Shown here piece after piece: positions 1 through 9,928 of a DNA stretch of 64,000 bases. Position 1 is the stretch's first letter; the number at the start of each line of letters is the position of its first letter. The position numbers were made by a program, and so were the translations under genes. The notes below the pieces were generated by a model. The model searched no databases. It saw nothing but the letters and a program-made list of their open reading frames with translations, and was not told the DNA's origin. Origin of the DNA: Rhizobium mongolense USDA 1844 (lineage in GTDB: Bacteria > Pseudomonadota > Alphaproteobacteria > Rhizobiales > Rhizobiaceae); the NCBI RefSeq assembly GCF_000419765.1, contig NZ_ATTQ01000020.1, positions 1 through 64,000 on the forward strand, given 5' to 3'.

Positions 1-3000
1 CAAGTGTTCCCGATGCCGTGGCAGTTCCAGAGATCGTTCCTTCGGCGGCAAGTCCGGGCGCGAAGCTGTTTGCAATGTTTGCCGGGACATTGTTGAGATT
101 GGCATTTACGTCGAGGTTTTGGACCGCCGTGCCGGCAATCACGACATTGCCATTTGCCTTGAGCCCCATTTCGGCTGGGCCCGATAGGCCGGCATCGAAG
201 TCGAGCTTGTTGTCGGCAAATTTGCCAGTGGCGCTCAGCCCGAGCGCCTTCAATCCGGCACTCTTGGTCTGGCTTGTGGCTGCGTCCTTCCAATCAAGAT
301 CGAAATCAACGGCCGGTGTGGAGAGCCTTCCAGAAGCGGAAACGGTGCCGGTTATCGCGCCTTCGGCGGCAAGATCCGGAACGAAACCGTTGGCGATGCT
401 CGCCGGAAGATTGACGACATCGGCATCGATTTTCAGGCTTTGTCCGTCCGTTCCGGCAACAACAACATTTCCGCGGGATTTCAAGGACAGGCCACCCTCG
501 GAACCATCGACGCTTGCGTCGAAGTCGAGCTTGTTATCGGCGAATTTTCCGGTCGCGGCGACGCCGAACGGCGCAAGATGCGCGCTCTTGGTGTGGCTAG
601 TTGCGGCATTCTTCCAGTCAAGCTTGAAATCCGCCATCGGCGTCGCCGGCGTTCCCTTGACCGATACCGTGCCGGAGATGGCACCTTCGGCATTCAGTTT
701 GGGAACGAAACCGTTGGCGAGGCTTGCGGGCAGGTCGGTGATGACTGCATTGATGTCGAGCGTCTCGCCCGCCGAGCCGGTTACCGCCACGGAACCGCTT
801 CCGGTCTTGACTGTGAGACCGCTCAGCGCGGCCTGGCCGTTCGCAATCGCGATTTCGGCGGGTTGGGAGAGCTCAACCAAAATGTTGCGTGGTTTGCCTG
901 AAAATCGATCGAGCCGGATCGTCGTCGCGCCTGCTTTTGTTTCAAGATCGCCTTCGGCAAGCACCGGATTATCGTCGTAGGCAGCGTTAAGATCGAACTT
1001 CGTGCGGTTCTGTTGCTGCACGAACTTCAGCACCGGTTGAGCGAGCTTGTTGGCGCCTGCTGACATCTCCCCGGCCTTGACGATGCCGTGGGCGGAAAGG
1101 GCTTTGAGATCGGTGACGGTGATAGCGATGTCCGGTCTGACGATCGAAAATGTGTCGCGCTGCAAGCCATTTCCTGCGGCCGTCACCTTTAGCGCGATCT
1201 TGCCATTGTCGTTGGCGATGTCGAGCGCACCCTTGAGATCTCCCTGAGCTCTCTGCCCGCCAAGTGCGGCTAGCAGGCCGATATCCGGAAAATCGAAGGT
1301 GAGCGCCCCGGTCGGCTCGAAGCGTGAGGACAGTTGGATATTGCCTCGCAGCCGGTTGCCGCCGACGTCCGCACTGAGCGATGGAACGCTGATGACGCCG
1401 CCTTTGGACTGTGCGTCGGCAATGATGGAAATCGGTTGGCCGTCGATCGTGCCCTTGGCATTGATGGTACCTTGCGGTGCGTCGGGATCAGCCGCGCCGG
1501 AAATGTTGACGTCGAGGTCACCAAGCGTGCGGCCAGCGGTGCGAAGGGTTGCGGCCTTCAGATTTGCCTTTATCGCCAGTGCTGTCAGCGGGCCGCTGGC
1601 ATTGACCGTATAGCTCGCCTCGCCTTCGGCGGTTTCCAGAAGCTTCCTTACATCCGGCAGGCGCCCGGAAAGGCTGGCGATGAGGCTTTCGCCGTCAAGC
1701 ATCACGGAGCCGGCAGTTTCGATCGTTCCGGATTTGACGACGAGATCCGAGAGGTTGATCTTGGACGGAATGGTTCCGGCGATCTGTGTATCGATCGAGA
1801 TCGGCGTATCAAAGCGCGGCGCGATAGCAGGCGGCAGTGCCGCGGGTTGAACTGTAAGCTTCGCATTTCCCGTCAGCGTGTTGTCGGTGAGCTTGTAGGT
1901 GCCGTTGACGGTGCCGCTTGCATTGGCGCTTTCAAATGTCGTCCCGTTGAAACCTACGGCATCGGCGGCGATTTGGAGCGGCGCGGCAAGCGTCACAGGA
2001 CCTTGTACTGCCCGATTGATATCTGGGTTGAGGAACGTCGTATCACCGGCAACCATGCGCAATTGAACGGCACCGGAACGCTTGGCCAGGTTGAAAGCGT
2101 CGCTCTTTGCCGTCAGCTTTACGTTGCCGATCGTCGCCTGGGGCAATGTTGCGGCATCGAGCGAAGCACTGGCGTTCAGCCGTGCCGACTGGGCATCGCC
2201 CGTGAGGGCGAGGTTTAGACCGGTCACCATGAAACGGGCTTCGCCATCGGCAAGCGGCCAACGAAAATCGACCGGGCCTGACGTGCCGAGCACGTTGACG
2301 TTCAGGCTGTTGTTGCCCGCCCGATCCAGGGTGCCGGATGCCGCAATGACGACGCTGCCGGTTGCTATGTTGCCGGTCTGGATATCGAGTTTGCCCCTAT
2401 TGTTGAAGGTGGCGGAGACATCGATGTTCGTCTGGCCGGAAAACAATGGCCGGAAGGCCGGCGGCAGAAGGGTGCTCAGATCGCCGCCGCCCTTGAGGTC
2501 AAGATGGTGCAGACCATCCTGTGTGAGCGCATGATGTCCTTTGATCGAAGCGCGTTGCTGACCGTCCAGGGCGGCTTGAAGCCTGCCGTTCCAATCTGAA
2601 ACCGGCCCTTCGCCATCGACGACGATATCGACTGAAGGGTCGCCCGGCAGCGATAGGAAAGCTGCAAGCAGCCCCCCCTTCGGTTCAGACAGCTGCGCCT
2701 TCAGCCGCAACTGGTTCTGATCGGGCATGAACGCCAAATCGGCCGAGAGCTTGGCGTCCGGCACATCGTGACGGCTGATATTGATTACGGCATTCCCGCC
2801 ATTCTGGTCGGCCTTTAGATTGCCGCCCGCCGTTAAAGTGAACGCACGCCCCGCGAACTTCTCGCTTAGATTGATATCCGAGATGGCGATCCTGTCGACA
2901 TCGATCTTGATCGGTAGGCTGAATCCCTCGTCCTCACCGCTTGCTGGTGTTGAAGGAATGGTACGCACCGGCTTTCGGATAATATTGACCGAGCCGAGGG

Positions 3001-3358
3001 AGAGTTCGCTTGCGTGGAATGCGCCGCGGAGCAGCGCAAGCGGGTTCCAGTCAATCGAGAGACCGGTTATCTGCGCGAATACGCCGCGCGTATCTGAGAC
3101 CGTTATCTCCGCAGCGCGTAATCCGCCGGTCAGCAGGCCGCTTGGCTCGCGGACCGCAATCTTCATGTCGCGGTTCGAAAGGGCTTCGGCGACTTCCGCC
3201 GTGACAATGCGCGAGCCGAACGAGGTGAAGCCGAAGATCGCAATGGCTATCGCGGCAAGGATCAGTGCGACACCGGTCGCAAAGCCGATCACACGGATGG
3301 TCCAACTCACGAATTTCGTCAGCGCTTGCATGAAGGCGGAACTACCCTGTCTCGTCAT
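1..3358 (-). CDS. tamB: TamB, inner-membrane translocation/assembly protein (partial, C-terminus beyond window)
   Basis: This long minus-strand open frame runs off the left edge of the window. I translated its first ~500 residues by hand and spot-checked the window edge without meeting a stop. The N-terminus has one hydrophobic anchor (WTIRVIGFATGVALILAAIA), followed by a long, weakly conserved beta-rich region typical of TamB/DUF490 proteins. TamB spans the periplasm and works with the outer-membrane barrel TamA in outer-membrane protein assembly or lipid transport. It lies directly downstream of tamA on the same strand, which strongly supports the call. Possible ATG starts are at 3391, 3358 and 3331; 3358 is chosen because it leaves a short N-terminus before the anchor. 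Plus-strand frames over this region are shadows. Confidence 0.88.
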   Translation of the reverse strand, partial: MTRQGSSAFMQALTKFVSWTIRVIGFATGVALILAAIAIAIFGFTSFGSRIVTAEVAEALSNRDMKIAVREPSGLLTGGLRAAEITVSDTRGVFAQITGLSIDWNPLALLRGAFHASELSLGSVNIIRKPVRTIPSTPASGEDEGFSLPIKIDVDRIAISDINLSEKFAGRAFTLTAGGNLKADQNGGNAVINISRHDVPDAKLSADLAFMPDQNQLRLKAQLSEPKGGLLAAFLSLPGDPSVDIVVDGEGPVSDWNGRLQAALDGQQRASIKGHHALTQDGLHHLDLKGGGDLSTLLPPAFRPLFSGQTNIDVSATFNNRGKLDIQTGNIATGSVVIAASGTLDRAGNNSLNVNVLGTSGPVDFRWPLADGEARFMVTGLNLALTGDAQSARLNASASLDAATLPQATIGNVKLTAKSDAFNLAKRSGAVQLRMVAGDTTFLNPDINRAVQGPVTLAAPLQIAADAVGFNGTTFESANASGTVNGTYKLTDNTLTGNAKLTVQPAALPPAIAPRFDTPISIDTQIAGTIPSKINLSDLVVKSGTIETAGSVMLDGESLIASLSGRLPDVRKLLETAEGEASYTVNASGPLTALAIKANLKAATLRTAGRTLGDLDVNISGAADPDAPQGTINAKGTIDGQPISIIADAQSKGGVISVPSLSADVGGNRLRGNIQLSSRFEPTGALTFDFPDIGLLAALGGQRAQGDLKGALDIANDNGKIALKVTAAGNGLQRDTFSIVRPDIAITVTDLKALSAHGIVKAGEMSAGANKLAQPVLKFVQQQNRTKFDLNAAYDDNPVLAEGDLETKAGATTIRLDRFSGKPRNILVELSQPAEIAIANGQAALSGLTVKTGSGSVAVTGSAGETLDINAVITDLPASLANGFVPKLNAEGAISGTVSVKGTPATPMADFKLDWKNAATSHTKSAHLAPFGVAATGKFADNKLDFDASVDGSEGGLSLKSRGNVVVAGTDGQSLKIDADVVNLPASIANGFVPDLAAEGAITGTVSASGRLSTPAVDFDLDWKDAATSQTKSAGLKALGLSATGKFADNKLDFDAGLSGPAEMGLKANGNVVIAGTAVQNLDVNANLNNVPANIANSFAPGLAAEGTISGTATASGTL

Positions 3359-3392
3359 TGTTCGCGGGTTTGAAATCCGCGAATATCGCATT

Positions 3393-5315
3393 CTAGAATG
3401 ACTGGCCGATCCCGGCATAGATGCCGTAACTCGTGCCATTCTCGTACTTGTTCAACGGTACGGCAAAATCAAGCCGCAGGGGGCCAAAAGGCGTGGCGTA
3501 ACGTATTCCGATGCCGGCACCGGCCCGGATGTCGGAAAAATCGGGAAACTCCTCGCTCCCCACTGTTCCGACGTCGATGAAAGGAACGATGCCGATGGTC
3601 TCGGTGATCCTGACGCGCGCTTCCAGCGAGGCGGTGACATAGGATTTGCCGCCCGTCGCATCATCCTCAGCGTTGTAGGGGGAAATCTCCTGGTAGCCAT
3701 ATCCCCGAACCGAGCCGCCACCGCCGGCAAAAAAACGTCTCGTTGCGGGAATGTCCGGCAATTCTCCGCCAATCAGCAGGCCGGCCGCCACCTTGCCAGC
3801 GAAGACAACATTGTCTTCCGTGCCGATCGACTGGTAGCCGGTTATCGAACCCTCGAAGGACGAGAAGATCGTGCTGCCGAACATCTCATAGCTCGGCGTC
3901 GCTGCAAGCGTTGCCCGGTACCCTTCCGTGGGGTTGAGTTTGTTGTCGCGCGCATCGCGCTCGTAGGTAAGCGGCAAGGCGAAAGTCAGATATTCATTGT
4001 CGCCGAACGCGTCATCGTCCTTTTCATAGCTGATTTCAGCGCTCGCCGAAGCGGTATCCTGATCCGTCAGCTCGTAAGACAGGCCGAGAGACGCGGTAAT
4101 CAGGGATGCGTTGTAGGCATCCGGATTTTCGGTCTTTGCGAGAATGCCGGCCTTTAGCGTTGCAGCAGGGAAAAAGGCGCCGGGTTTGGTGAAGAGAATA
4201 CCTGTCGAGTAGTCGAGATTTCCGATGTCGTTTTCGCCGAGGCGGCCAACGGTGCCCTCGATTCGAAGGGATTCCGCTTCGCCGAAAAGGTTGCGGTGTC
4301 CCCAATAACCTTGGACCCCCATGCCGTCTATCGTCGAATAATTGGCGCCGACACCGAAATAGCGCTGCTTGCCTTCCGAGACTTCGATCGTCATCGGCAA
4401 CGTACCATCGGCGGCGAGGCTATCGGCTTCGTGAATGGTAACGCTCGAAAAAACGCCGAGCGCGCGCAATCGCTCGCCAGCCTTCTTGAGCGCCTCGGGA
4501 GAATAGGCTCCCCCTTTTTCAAGGCGTGAATAACGCTGGATGAAAGCCGGTCTGACGGCTTTCTGCCCGGTGACGCCGACATTGCCGATCGGGGCTACCG
4601 GACCACCTTCCGTCGCGATGACGATATCGACCGTCTTGGTGCGGTGATCGGCCACCACTTGCCGTGTGGTCAGCTTCGCAAGCGGTCGGCCCTCGCTCTT
4701 CAGCTGTTCGACGATCTTGTCCCCGGCCTTGATGATCGTCAGCGATCCCGCCACTTCGCCAGGCGCCAGGTCGTAATCGGCAGGATTGCGGCTTGCAGCA
4801 TCGCCGCCGAACTGCACTTCCTTGACCCGGAAGACCGGTCCCGGCTCGATGGCGACTTGGACGGGAACGGGCCTGGACCGGTCGAAGGTCGGGTTGGGAG
4901 GCAGGTCGTCGATGTTCTTTCCATCGATCGTGATCGTCACGACGCCGCCGTAGCGCGCTTTTTCATAGAGCGCCGCGATCAGGCGGTCGCGGTCGTCGCG
5001 TGCCTTGACGACAATGCCGAGATCGCCGGAAACCGGGCGATCCTCGTCGCCGATCAGACGCGAACTGTTCTCCAAAGCCTCTTTGAGATCAGGATCGGCG
5101 GTATTCGTTGCAAGATTGGCGTCGTAGCGCAGAGGATCAGGGACCTGCTCGCTGTCATTGTCGTCTTCGCCAAAAATGGTAATGCCGAAAAGCTTGAATG
5201 CATAGGCCTCGCCAGTCAGAACCGGTGAAAACGCAGCCGTCGCCGCGATCACCATCATGGTGCCTGCCCGCCGATACGCAAAACTCGATTTCGGTGTCTT
5301 CCCTCTGATATGCAT
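3393..5315 (-). CDS. tamA: TamA, Omp85-family outer-membrane protein
   Basis: A 640-residue Omp85/BamA-superfamily protein. The N-terminus is signal-like (a hydrophobic stretch ending near GEAYA). POTRA-type repeats fill roughly residues 80-310, and the C-terminal half is a predicted 16-strand beta barrel ending in Phe (GIGQSF), as expected for BAM-assembled proteins. The Omp85 signature VRGYGY is preceded by a glycine run in the barrel. TamA is the outer-membrane half of the translocation and assembly module, and tamB follows at once on the same strand. The annotated start gives a long signal region; an internal MM pair about 20 residues in is an alternative start. Confidence 0.93.
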   Translation of the reverse strand: MHIRGKTPKSSFAYRRAGTMMVIAATAAFSPVLTGEAYAFKLFGITIFGEDDNDSEQVPDPLRYDANLATNTADPDLKEALENSSRLIGDEDRPVSGDLGIVVKARDDRDRLIAALYEKARYGGVVTITIDGKNIDDLPPNPTFDRSRPVPVQVAIEPGPVFRVKEVQFGGDAASRNPADYDLAPGEVAGSLTIIKAGDKIVEQLKSEGRPLAKLTTRQVVADHRTKTVDIVIATEGGPVAPIGNVGVTGQKAVRPAFIQRYSRLEKGGAYSPEALKKAGERLRALGVFSSVTIHEADSLAADGTLPMTIEVSEGKQRYFGVGANYSTIDGMGVQGYWGHRNLFGEAESLRIEGTVGRLGENDIGNLDYSTGILFTKPGAFFPAATLKAGILAKTENPDAYNASLITASLGLSYELTDQDTASASAEISYEKDDDAFGDNEYLTFALPLTYERDARDNKLNPTEGYRATLAATPSYEMFGSTIFSSFEGSITGYQSIGTEDNVVFAGKVAAGLLIGGELPDIPATRRFFAGGGGSVRGYGYQEISPYNAEDDATGGKSYVTASLEARVRITETIGIVPFIDVGTVGSEEFPDFSDIRAGAGIGIRYATPFGPLRLDFAVPLNKYENGTSYGIYAGIGQSF

Positions 5316-5424
5316 CCGCCGCTTTTAATTACATGCGTTGCCCAGCCATTAACAGCTTAGCGGCAAAAATGCACGAGGTGTACCGATTTAAGCTATTTTC
5401 GAGCTAATTTAGCACGAAAGATGA

Positions 5425-5451
5425 AAAATCCCGGTTTGTAGCCGGGATTTT
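5425..5451. terminator. Bidirectional rho-independent terminator-like hairpin
   Basis: A perfect 10-bp inverted repeat (AAAATCCCGG / CCGGGATTTT) with a 7-nt loop. The A-rich left arm and T-rich right arm give a U-tract on either strand. It lies between the lipoprotein gene and tamA, downstream of the lipoprotein on the minus strand, and probably ends its transcript. Confidence 0.8.
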
Positions 5452-5472
5452 CGGACCTTGCGCAACTACGTC

Positions 5473-5727
5473 TCAGGGACAATCGTCGATGTAGCGGCGA
5501 CCGTAGCGGTCGCGATAGTAGCATTGCCCGGGCTGTTCGGCGACTCTGCCAATGACGGCACCTGTGACGCCGCCGATTGCAGCGCCGACTGCGGCTCCGC
5601 GAACATTGCCTGTGGCGACCCCGCCGATTACCGCGCCAGATGCCGCCCCGATCCCGGCACCCTGCTCCGTCGCCGTGCAGCTCGCGATCGAGAGGCCGAT
5701 CAGAGCAAATGCGATTGCTTTCTTCAT
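5473..5727 (-). CDS. Glycine-zipper lipoprotein, small
   Basis: An 84-residue protein. The start at 5727 is chosen because a GGAGAGAAG ribosome-binding sequence precedes it and a lipoprotein signal peptide follows (MKKAIAFALIGLSIASC, lipobox LSIAS-C). The mature part is a Gly/Ala-rich glycine-zipper region (GAGIGAASGAVIGG...GAAVGAAIGGVTGAVIG), followed by a short basic, aromatic C-terminus (CYYRDRYGRRYIDDCP). Such proteins are usually outer-membrane-associated lipoproteins of the 17-kDa-antigen/YMGG type. The partner is unknown. A hairpin terminator follows about 20 bp downstream. The open frame extends upstream to 5808, but without the signal peptide at its start. Confidence 0.75.
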   Translation of the reverse strand: MKKAIAFALIGLSIASCTATEQGAGIGAASGAVIGGVATGNVRGAAVGAAIGGVTGAVIGRVAEQPGQCYYRDRYGRRYIDDCP

Positions 5728-5998
5728 TTCTTCTCTCCAAGGTTGACTGCCGCTTGGCAGCCGCTGTCCCTCACGGGTGTCTTTTTGATGATTAGAACTA
5801 TGTCGCAACAGGTTGGCGTCCAGTTTGCACCTGAAATTTTTCTGATCACGGTTGTTTTCAATCCGATTCAGATGTCATGCGGAGTCATGCAGTCGTCCGT
5901 AGAGCAAATTTGGCAGAACTCCCCAAAGTAGCGGTTGATCCCTAAGCGAAAAAGTCAAATGATGTTCCTGTGCCTGGAGGAGGCACGAGGAGAAAATC

Positions 5999-6490
5999 AT
6001 GGCGAAGGTGAAACTGACGGTGAACGGCCGGGCGGTGAGCGGCGACTGTGAAGAGCGCACGCTTCTCGTCCATTTCATTCGCGAAAAACTGGGCCTGACG
6101 GGAACGCATGTCGGCTGCGATACCACACAGTGCGGCACCTGCGTCGTCCATATGGACGGCAAGTCGGTCAAGAGCTGCACGATCCTCGCCGTTCAGGCAT
6201 CGGGCTCGTCGGTCACGACGATCGAAGGCCTGGCCGCAAATGGTGAACTTCATCCGGTTCAGGCCGCCTTCAAGGAACATCACGGGCTCCAGTGCGGATT
6301 CTGCACGCCCGGCATGGTGATGACCGCGGTCGACATGATCAGCCGTCATGGCGGGCAACTGGATGAACAGACGGTTCGCAAGGAGCTCGAAGGCAACATC
6401 TGTCGCTGCACCGGTTATCACAACATCGTCAAGGCCGTGCTTTCCGCCAATGCGGAGATGCATGGCGGCGCCAAGCAGGCTGCCGAGTAA
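5999..6490 (+). CDS. coxS: [2Fe-2S] subunit of form II CO-dehydrogenase-like molybdenum hydroxylase
   Basis: A 163-residue iron-sulfur subunit of the xanthine oxidase family. The N-terminal plant-type [2Fe-2S] domain has C40, C45, C48 and C60. The second, all-helical cluster domain has C99/C102 and C135/C137 (QCGFCTPGM and NICRCTGY). It passes electrons from the molybdopterin subunit to the FAD subunit. A GGAGG-like site precedes the ATG. It is the first gene of an S-L-M operon, the order typical of form II CODH-like enzymes (form I is M-S-L). The true substrate of form II enzymes is often unknown, so CO oxidation is not assumed. Confidence 0.92.
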   Translation: MAKVKLTVNGRAVSGDCEERTLLVHFIREKLGLTGTHVGCDTTQCGTCVVHMDGKSVKSCTILAVQASGSSVTTIEGLAANGELHPVQAAFKEHHGLQCGFCTPGMVMTAVDMISRHGGQLDEQTVRKELEGNICRCTGYHNIVKAVLSANAEMHGGAKQAAE

Positions 6491-6574
6491 CATCTTTCCG
6501 GAAATGTCTGGCTGACTGCCGAATACGATCCTCTTTGGCGGAGTGCCGGGCCAAAACCCCATTGGGAGGACATC

Positions 6575-8920
6575 ATGGGTGTCGAAGGAGTTGGTGCACG
6601 CGTCGCACGCAAGGAAGACAAGCGGTTCTTAACCGGCAAGGGCCGCTATACGGACGATATGGTCGTGCCCGGCATGAAATACGGCTATTTCGTTCGCAGC
6701 CCGCATGCGCATGCCAAAATCAAGAGCATCGATATTTCCGCTGCGAAAGCCATGCCTGGCGTCATCGACGCGCTGGACGGCAAGCAATTGCTCGCTGACG
6801 GCATCGGCAATCTCATCTGCGGCTGGATGATCCATTCGAAGGACGGGTCTGCGATGAAAATGGGCGCGTGGCGCCCGTTGGCGGTGGAGACGGTGCGCTA
6901 TGTGGGCGATGCTGTTGCGATCGTCATAGCGGACTCGCTCGACGAAGCGCGCGACGCGGCAGAAGCGGTCGTTGTCGACTACGAGGAACTGCCGGCTGTG
7001 ATCGAGGCGGTCGATGCGCTGAAACCCGGTGCGCCGCAAATCCATCCGGAAGCGGCCAATAATCTGATTTTCGACTGGGAGATCGGCGACGCTGCCGCTG
7101 CCGACCAGGCGATTGCGCAAGCAGCCCATGTGATTGAGGTCGATATCGTCAATAACCGACTCTCCCCCAATGCGATGGAGCCGCGCGCCACGCTCGGCAT
7201 CTACGATGCGGGCGACGACCATTATACCTGCTATACCACCAGCCAGAATCCGCATCTGGCGCGGCTGGTCATGAGCGCTTTCTACAACGTGGCGCCGGAA
7301 AACAAGCTGCGGGTGATCGCGCCGGATGTCGGCGGCGGCTTCGGCTCCAAGATCTACATCTATCCAGAGGAGATCGTCTGTCTCTGGGCATCCAAGAAGG
7401 CCGGCGTGCCGGTAAAATGGACTGCGGACCGCACGGAGGCCTTTCTCACGGATGCGCACGGCCGCGATCATGTCTCCAAGGTCAGGATGGCCTTCGATGC
7501 AGACAATCGCATCACGGCACTGAAGGTCGATACGATCGCCAATCTCGGCGCCTACATGTCGCTGTTCTCGTCCTGCGTGCCGACCTACCTCTACGCGACG
7601 CTGCTTTCCGGCCAGTATGATATCCCGACAATCCACGCCAATGTGCGTACGGTCTATACCAACACCGCGCCTGTCGACGCCTATCGCGGCGCGGGGCGGC
7701 CGGAGGCGACCTATCTCCTCGAGAGGACCATGGAAACGGCGGCGCGCGAGCTCGGCATCTCGCCTGCTGAACTCAGGCGGAAGAATTTCATCCGCTCGTT
7801 CCCCCACCAGACGCCGGTCATTTTGAACTACGACGCAGGTGATTATGAAGCTTCGCTCGACGCGGCGATGCAGGCGGCCGATTGGAACGGCTTTGCCGCG
7901 CGCAAGGAGGAGGCTAGCCGGCGTGGCATGAAGCGCGGCATCGGCATGAGTTGCTATATAGAGGCGTGCGGGCTTGCCCCGTCGCAGGCGGTCGGCTCCC
8001 TCGGCGCCGGTGTCGGCCTTTGGGAGTCCGCCGAGGTGCGGGTCAATGCCGTCGGTACCGTGGAGGTCCTGACCGGGTCGCACAGCCACGGGCAGGGACA
8101 TGAAACGACGTTCGCACAGCTCGTTGCGGGCCGGCTCGGCGTGCCGATCGATAGCATTTCCATCGTTCACGGCGATACCGACAAGGTGCAGATGGGCATG
8201 GGTACCTATGGTTCGCGCTCTGGTGCCGTTGGCATGTCGGCCGTCGCCAAGGCGCTCGATAAGGTCGAGGCCAAGGCGAAAAAGATTGCCGCGCACCTCA
8301 TGGAGGCGGATGAGAGCGATATTGTGATCGAAAACGGCGAACTGAAGGTGGCGGGCACGGACAAGACGCTGCCATGGTTCCAGGTAGCGCTTGCCGCCTA
8401 CACCGCCCACAATCTGCCTACCGGGATGGAGCCGGGGCTGAAGGAGACGGCCTTCTATGATCCGTCGAACTTCACGTTCCCGGCAGGCTGCTACATCTGC
8501 GAGGTCGAAGTCGATCCCGAAACGGGCACGACGAAAATCGTGCAGTTCGTCGCTGCCGACGACTTTGGCAATATCATCAACCCGATGATTGTCGAGGGCC
8601 AGGTCCATGGTGGCCTTGCCCAAGGCATCGGCCAGGCGCTGCTTGAAGGCGTTCATTACGACGAGAGCGGCCAGCTTTTGACCGCGAGCTACATGGATTA
8701 CGCCATGCCACGTGCCGACGACCTCCCATCCTTCGATCTGTCGCATCAAAACACCCCGTGTCCGAGCAACCCGCTGGGCGTCAAGGGTTGCGGCGAGGCG
8801 GGCGCGATCGGCTCGCCGCCGGCGCTGATGAACGCGATCACGGATGCGATCGGCAACAACATGCTGACGATGCCCGCCACGCCGCAGAAGGTGTGGATGG
8901 CTGCGCAAGCAACCCACTGA
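6575..8920 (+). CDS. coxL: Molybdopterin-binding large subunit, form II CO-dehydrogenase-like
   Basis: A 781-residue catalytic subunit of the xanthine dehydrogenase/CODH family. Motifs include VGGGFGSK near residues 252-259, the active-site loop AYRGAGR at about 369-375, and GCGEAGA with the conserved catalytic Glu near 741. AYRGAGR is the form II signature; true CO dehydrogenases (form I) carry AYxCSFR with a copper-binding Cys, which is absent here. The enzyme therefore hydroxylates an unknown, possibly aldehyde or aromatic, substrate, and CO oxidation is doubtful. It lies 84 bp after the FeS subunit and 12 bp before the FAD subunit. The 807-aa antisense frame over it is a codon-bias shadow. 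Confidence 0.92.
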   Translation: MGVEGVGARVARKEDKRFLTGKGRYTDDMVVPGMKYGYFVRSPHAHAKIKSIDISAAKAMPGVIDALDGKQLLADGIGNLICGWMIHSKDGSAMKMGAWRPLAVETVRYVGDAVAIVIADSLDEARDAAEAVVVDYEELPAVIEAVDALKPGAPQIHPEAANNLIFDWEIGDAAAADQAIAQAAHVIEVDIVNNRLSPNAMEPRATLGIYDAGDDHYTCYTTSQNPHLARLVMSAFYNVAPENKLRVIAPDVGGGFGSKIYIYPEEIVCLWASKKAGVPVKWTADRTEAFLTDAHGRDHVSKVRMAFDADNRITALKVDTIANLGAYMSLFSSCVPTYLYATLLSGQYDIPTIHANVRTVYTNTAPVDAYRGAGRPEATYLLERTMETAARELGISPAELRRKNFIRSFPHQTPVILNYDAGDYEASLDAAMQAADWNGFAARKEEASRRGMKRGIGMSCYIEACGLAPSQAVGSLGAGVGLWESAEVRVNAVGTVEVLTGSHSHGQGHETTFAQLVAGRLGVPIDSISIVHGDTDKVQMGMGTYGSRSGAVGMSAVAKALDKVEAKAKKIAAHLMEADESDIVIENGELKVAGTDKTLPWFQVALAAYTAHNLPTGMEPGLKETAFYDPSNFTFPAGCYICEVEVDPETGTTKIVQFVAADDFGNIINPMIVEGQVHGGLAQGIGQALLEGVHYDESGQLLTASYMDYAMPRADDLPSFDLSHQNTPCPSNPLGVKGCGEAGAIGSPPALMNAITDAIGNNMLTMPATPQKVWMAAQATH

Positions 8921-8932
8921 GGAGGAACGGCA

Positions 8933-9730
8933 ATGTATCAGACGAATTATCACCGCGCCTCGACAGTCGATGAGGCCGTCAGCATGTTCACGGGCGCATC
9001 GGAGGGCAAATATGTCGCCGGGGGCATGACTTTGATCGCAACGATGAAGCAACGGCTTGCCGCGCCAAGCGACCTGGTGGATCTACGCCACATTGAGTCG
9101 ATGAAAGGTATCCAGGTCGAAGGTCGCAAGGTGCGGATCGGCGCGGCAGTGACACATGCTGAAGTGGCGACTTCTGCCGCAATCGGCGCAATCTGCCCCG
9201 CCTTGTGCGAACTCGCCGGACGGATCGGCGATCCGCATGTGCGGCATATGGGAACCATCGGCGGTTCAATCGCCAATAACGATCCTGCTGCCGATTATCC
9301 GGCTGCGATGCTGGCGCTGAATGCCCGTATCGTCACGAACAAACGCGAGATCGCAGCCGACGATTTCTTCGCCGGTCTTTTCGAAACGGCACTTGAGGAG
9401 GGTGAACTGATCGCAGCAATCAGCTTCGAGGCGCCGGAGAGGGCCGGCTACGCCAAGTTTCCGAATCCGGCTTCCCGCTATGCCATGACCGGCGTCTTCG
9501 TTTCGAAGGGCTCCGGCGGTGTGCGCGTCGCCGTCACCGGGGCGGGCTCCGGCGGTGTCTTTCGCCAATCTGCGATGGAGCAGGCGCTGGGCGCCAACTG
9601 GTCGCCGGATGCGGTCACGAGCGTCAATGTCGATCCGGCCGGGTTGATGTCGGACCTGCATGCCAGCGCGGAATATCGCGCCAATCTGGTGAAGGTGATG
9701 GCGAAGCGCGCCGTTGCCGCAGCGGGCTAG
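8933..9730 (+). CDS. coxM: FAD-binding medium subunit, form II CO-dehydrogenase-like
   Basis: A 265-residue FAD subunit of the molybdenum hydroxylase. The N-terminal FAD-binding half contains the family's AGGMTL-type motif (KYVAGGMTLIATMK) and the second FAD motif TIGGSIANNDPAADYP near residues 108-123. The C-terminal half is the CODH flavoprotein domain. It completes the S-L-M operon and has a GAGGA ribosome-binding site just upstream. It accepts electrons from the [2Fe-2S] subunit and passes them to the quinone pool or another acceptor. Confidence 0.9.
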   Translation: MYQTNYHRASTVDEAVSMFTGASEGKYVAGGMTLIATMKQRLAAPSDLVDLRHIESMKGIQVEGRKVRIGAAVTHAEVATSAAIGAICPALCELAGRIGDPHVRHMGTIGGSIANNDPAADYPAAMLALNARIVTNKREIAADDFFAGLFETALEEGELIAAISFEAPERAGYAKFPNPASRYAMTGVFVSKGSGGVRVAVTGAGSGGVFRQSAMEQALGANWSPDAVTSVNVDPAGLMSDLHASAEYRANLVKVMAKRAVAAAG

Positions 9731-9928
9731 CATATCGAACGGAGCCGGCTTTCCGGCTCCATCAATTGTGCAAGAATGCGCTCCGGATCAGGGAGAGTCG
9801 CGCAATTTTTTAGCTGGAATCATTCAAAAATATGGGCCATTTGCCGCAGTTGATGCTAAAGCGTGATGTAAGGGTTGACGCGCGATCGTCCGCTCAGCAA
9901 AACCGTCGCGCGATACTGGAGCATATGA

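Noticed and set aside
1..2534. Several long plus-strand frames over the first 2.5 kb
   Set aside because: They are complements of the tamB reading frame, have low-complexity Ala/Ser/Arg composition and no family features.
6629..9052. 807-residue minus-strand open frame antisense to coxL and coxM
   Set aside because: Rich in Arg and His; it mirrors codon bias of the real genes on the plus strand, which have complete catalytic motifs.
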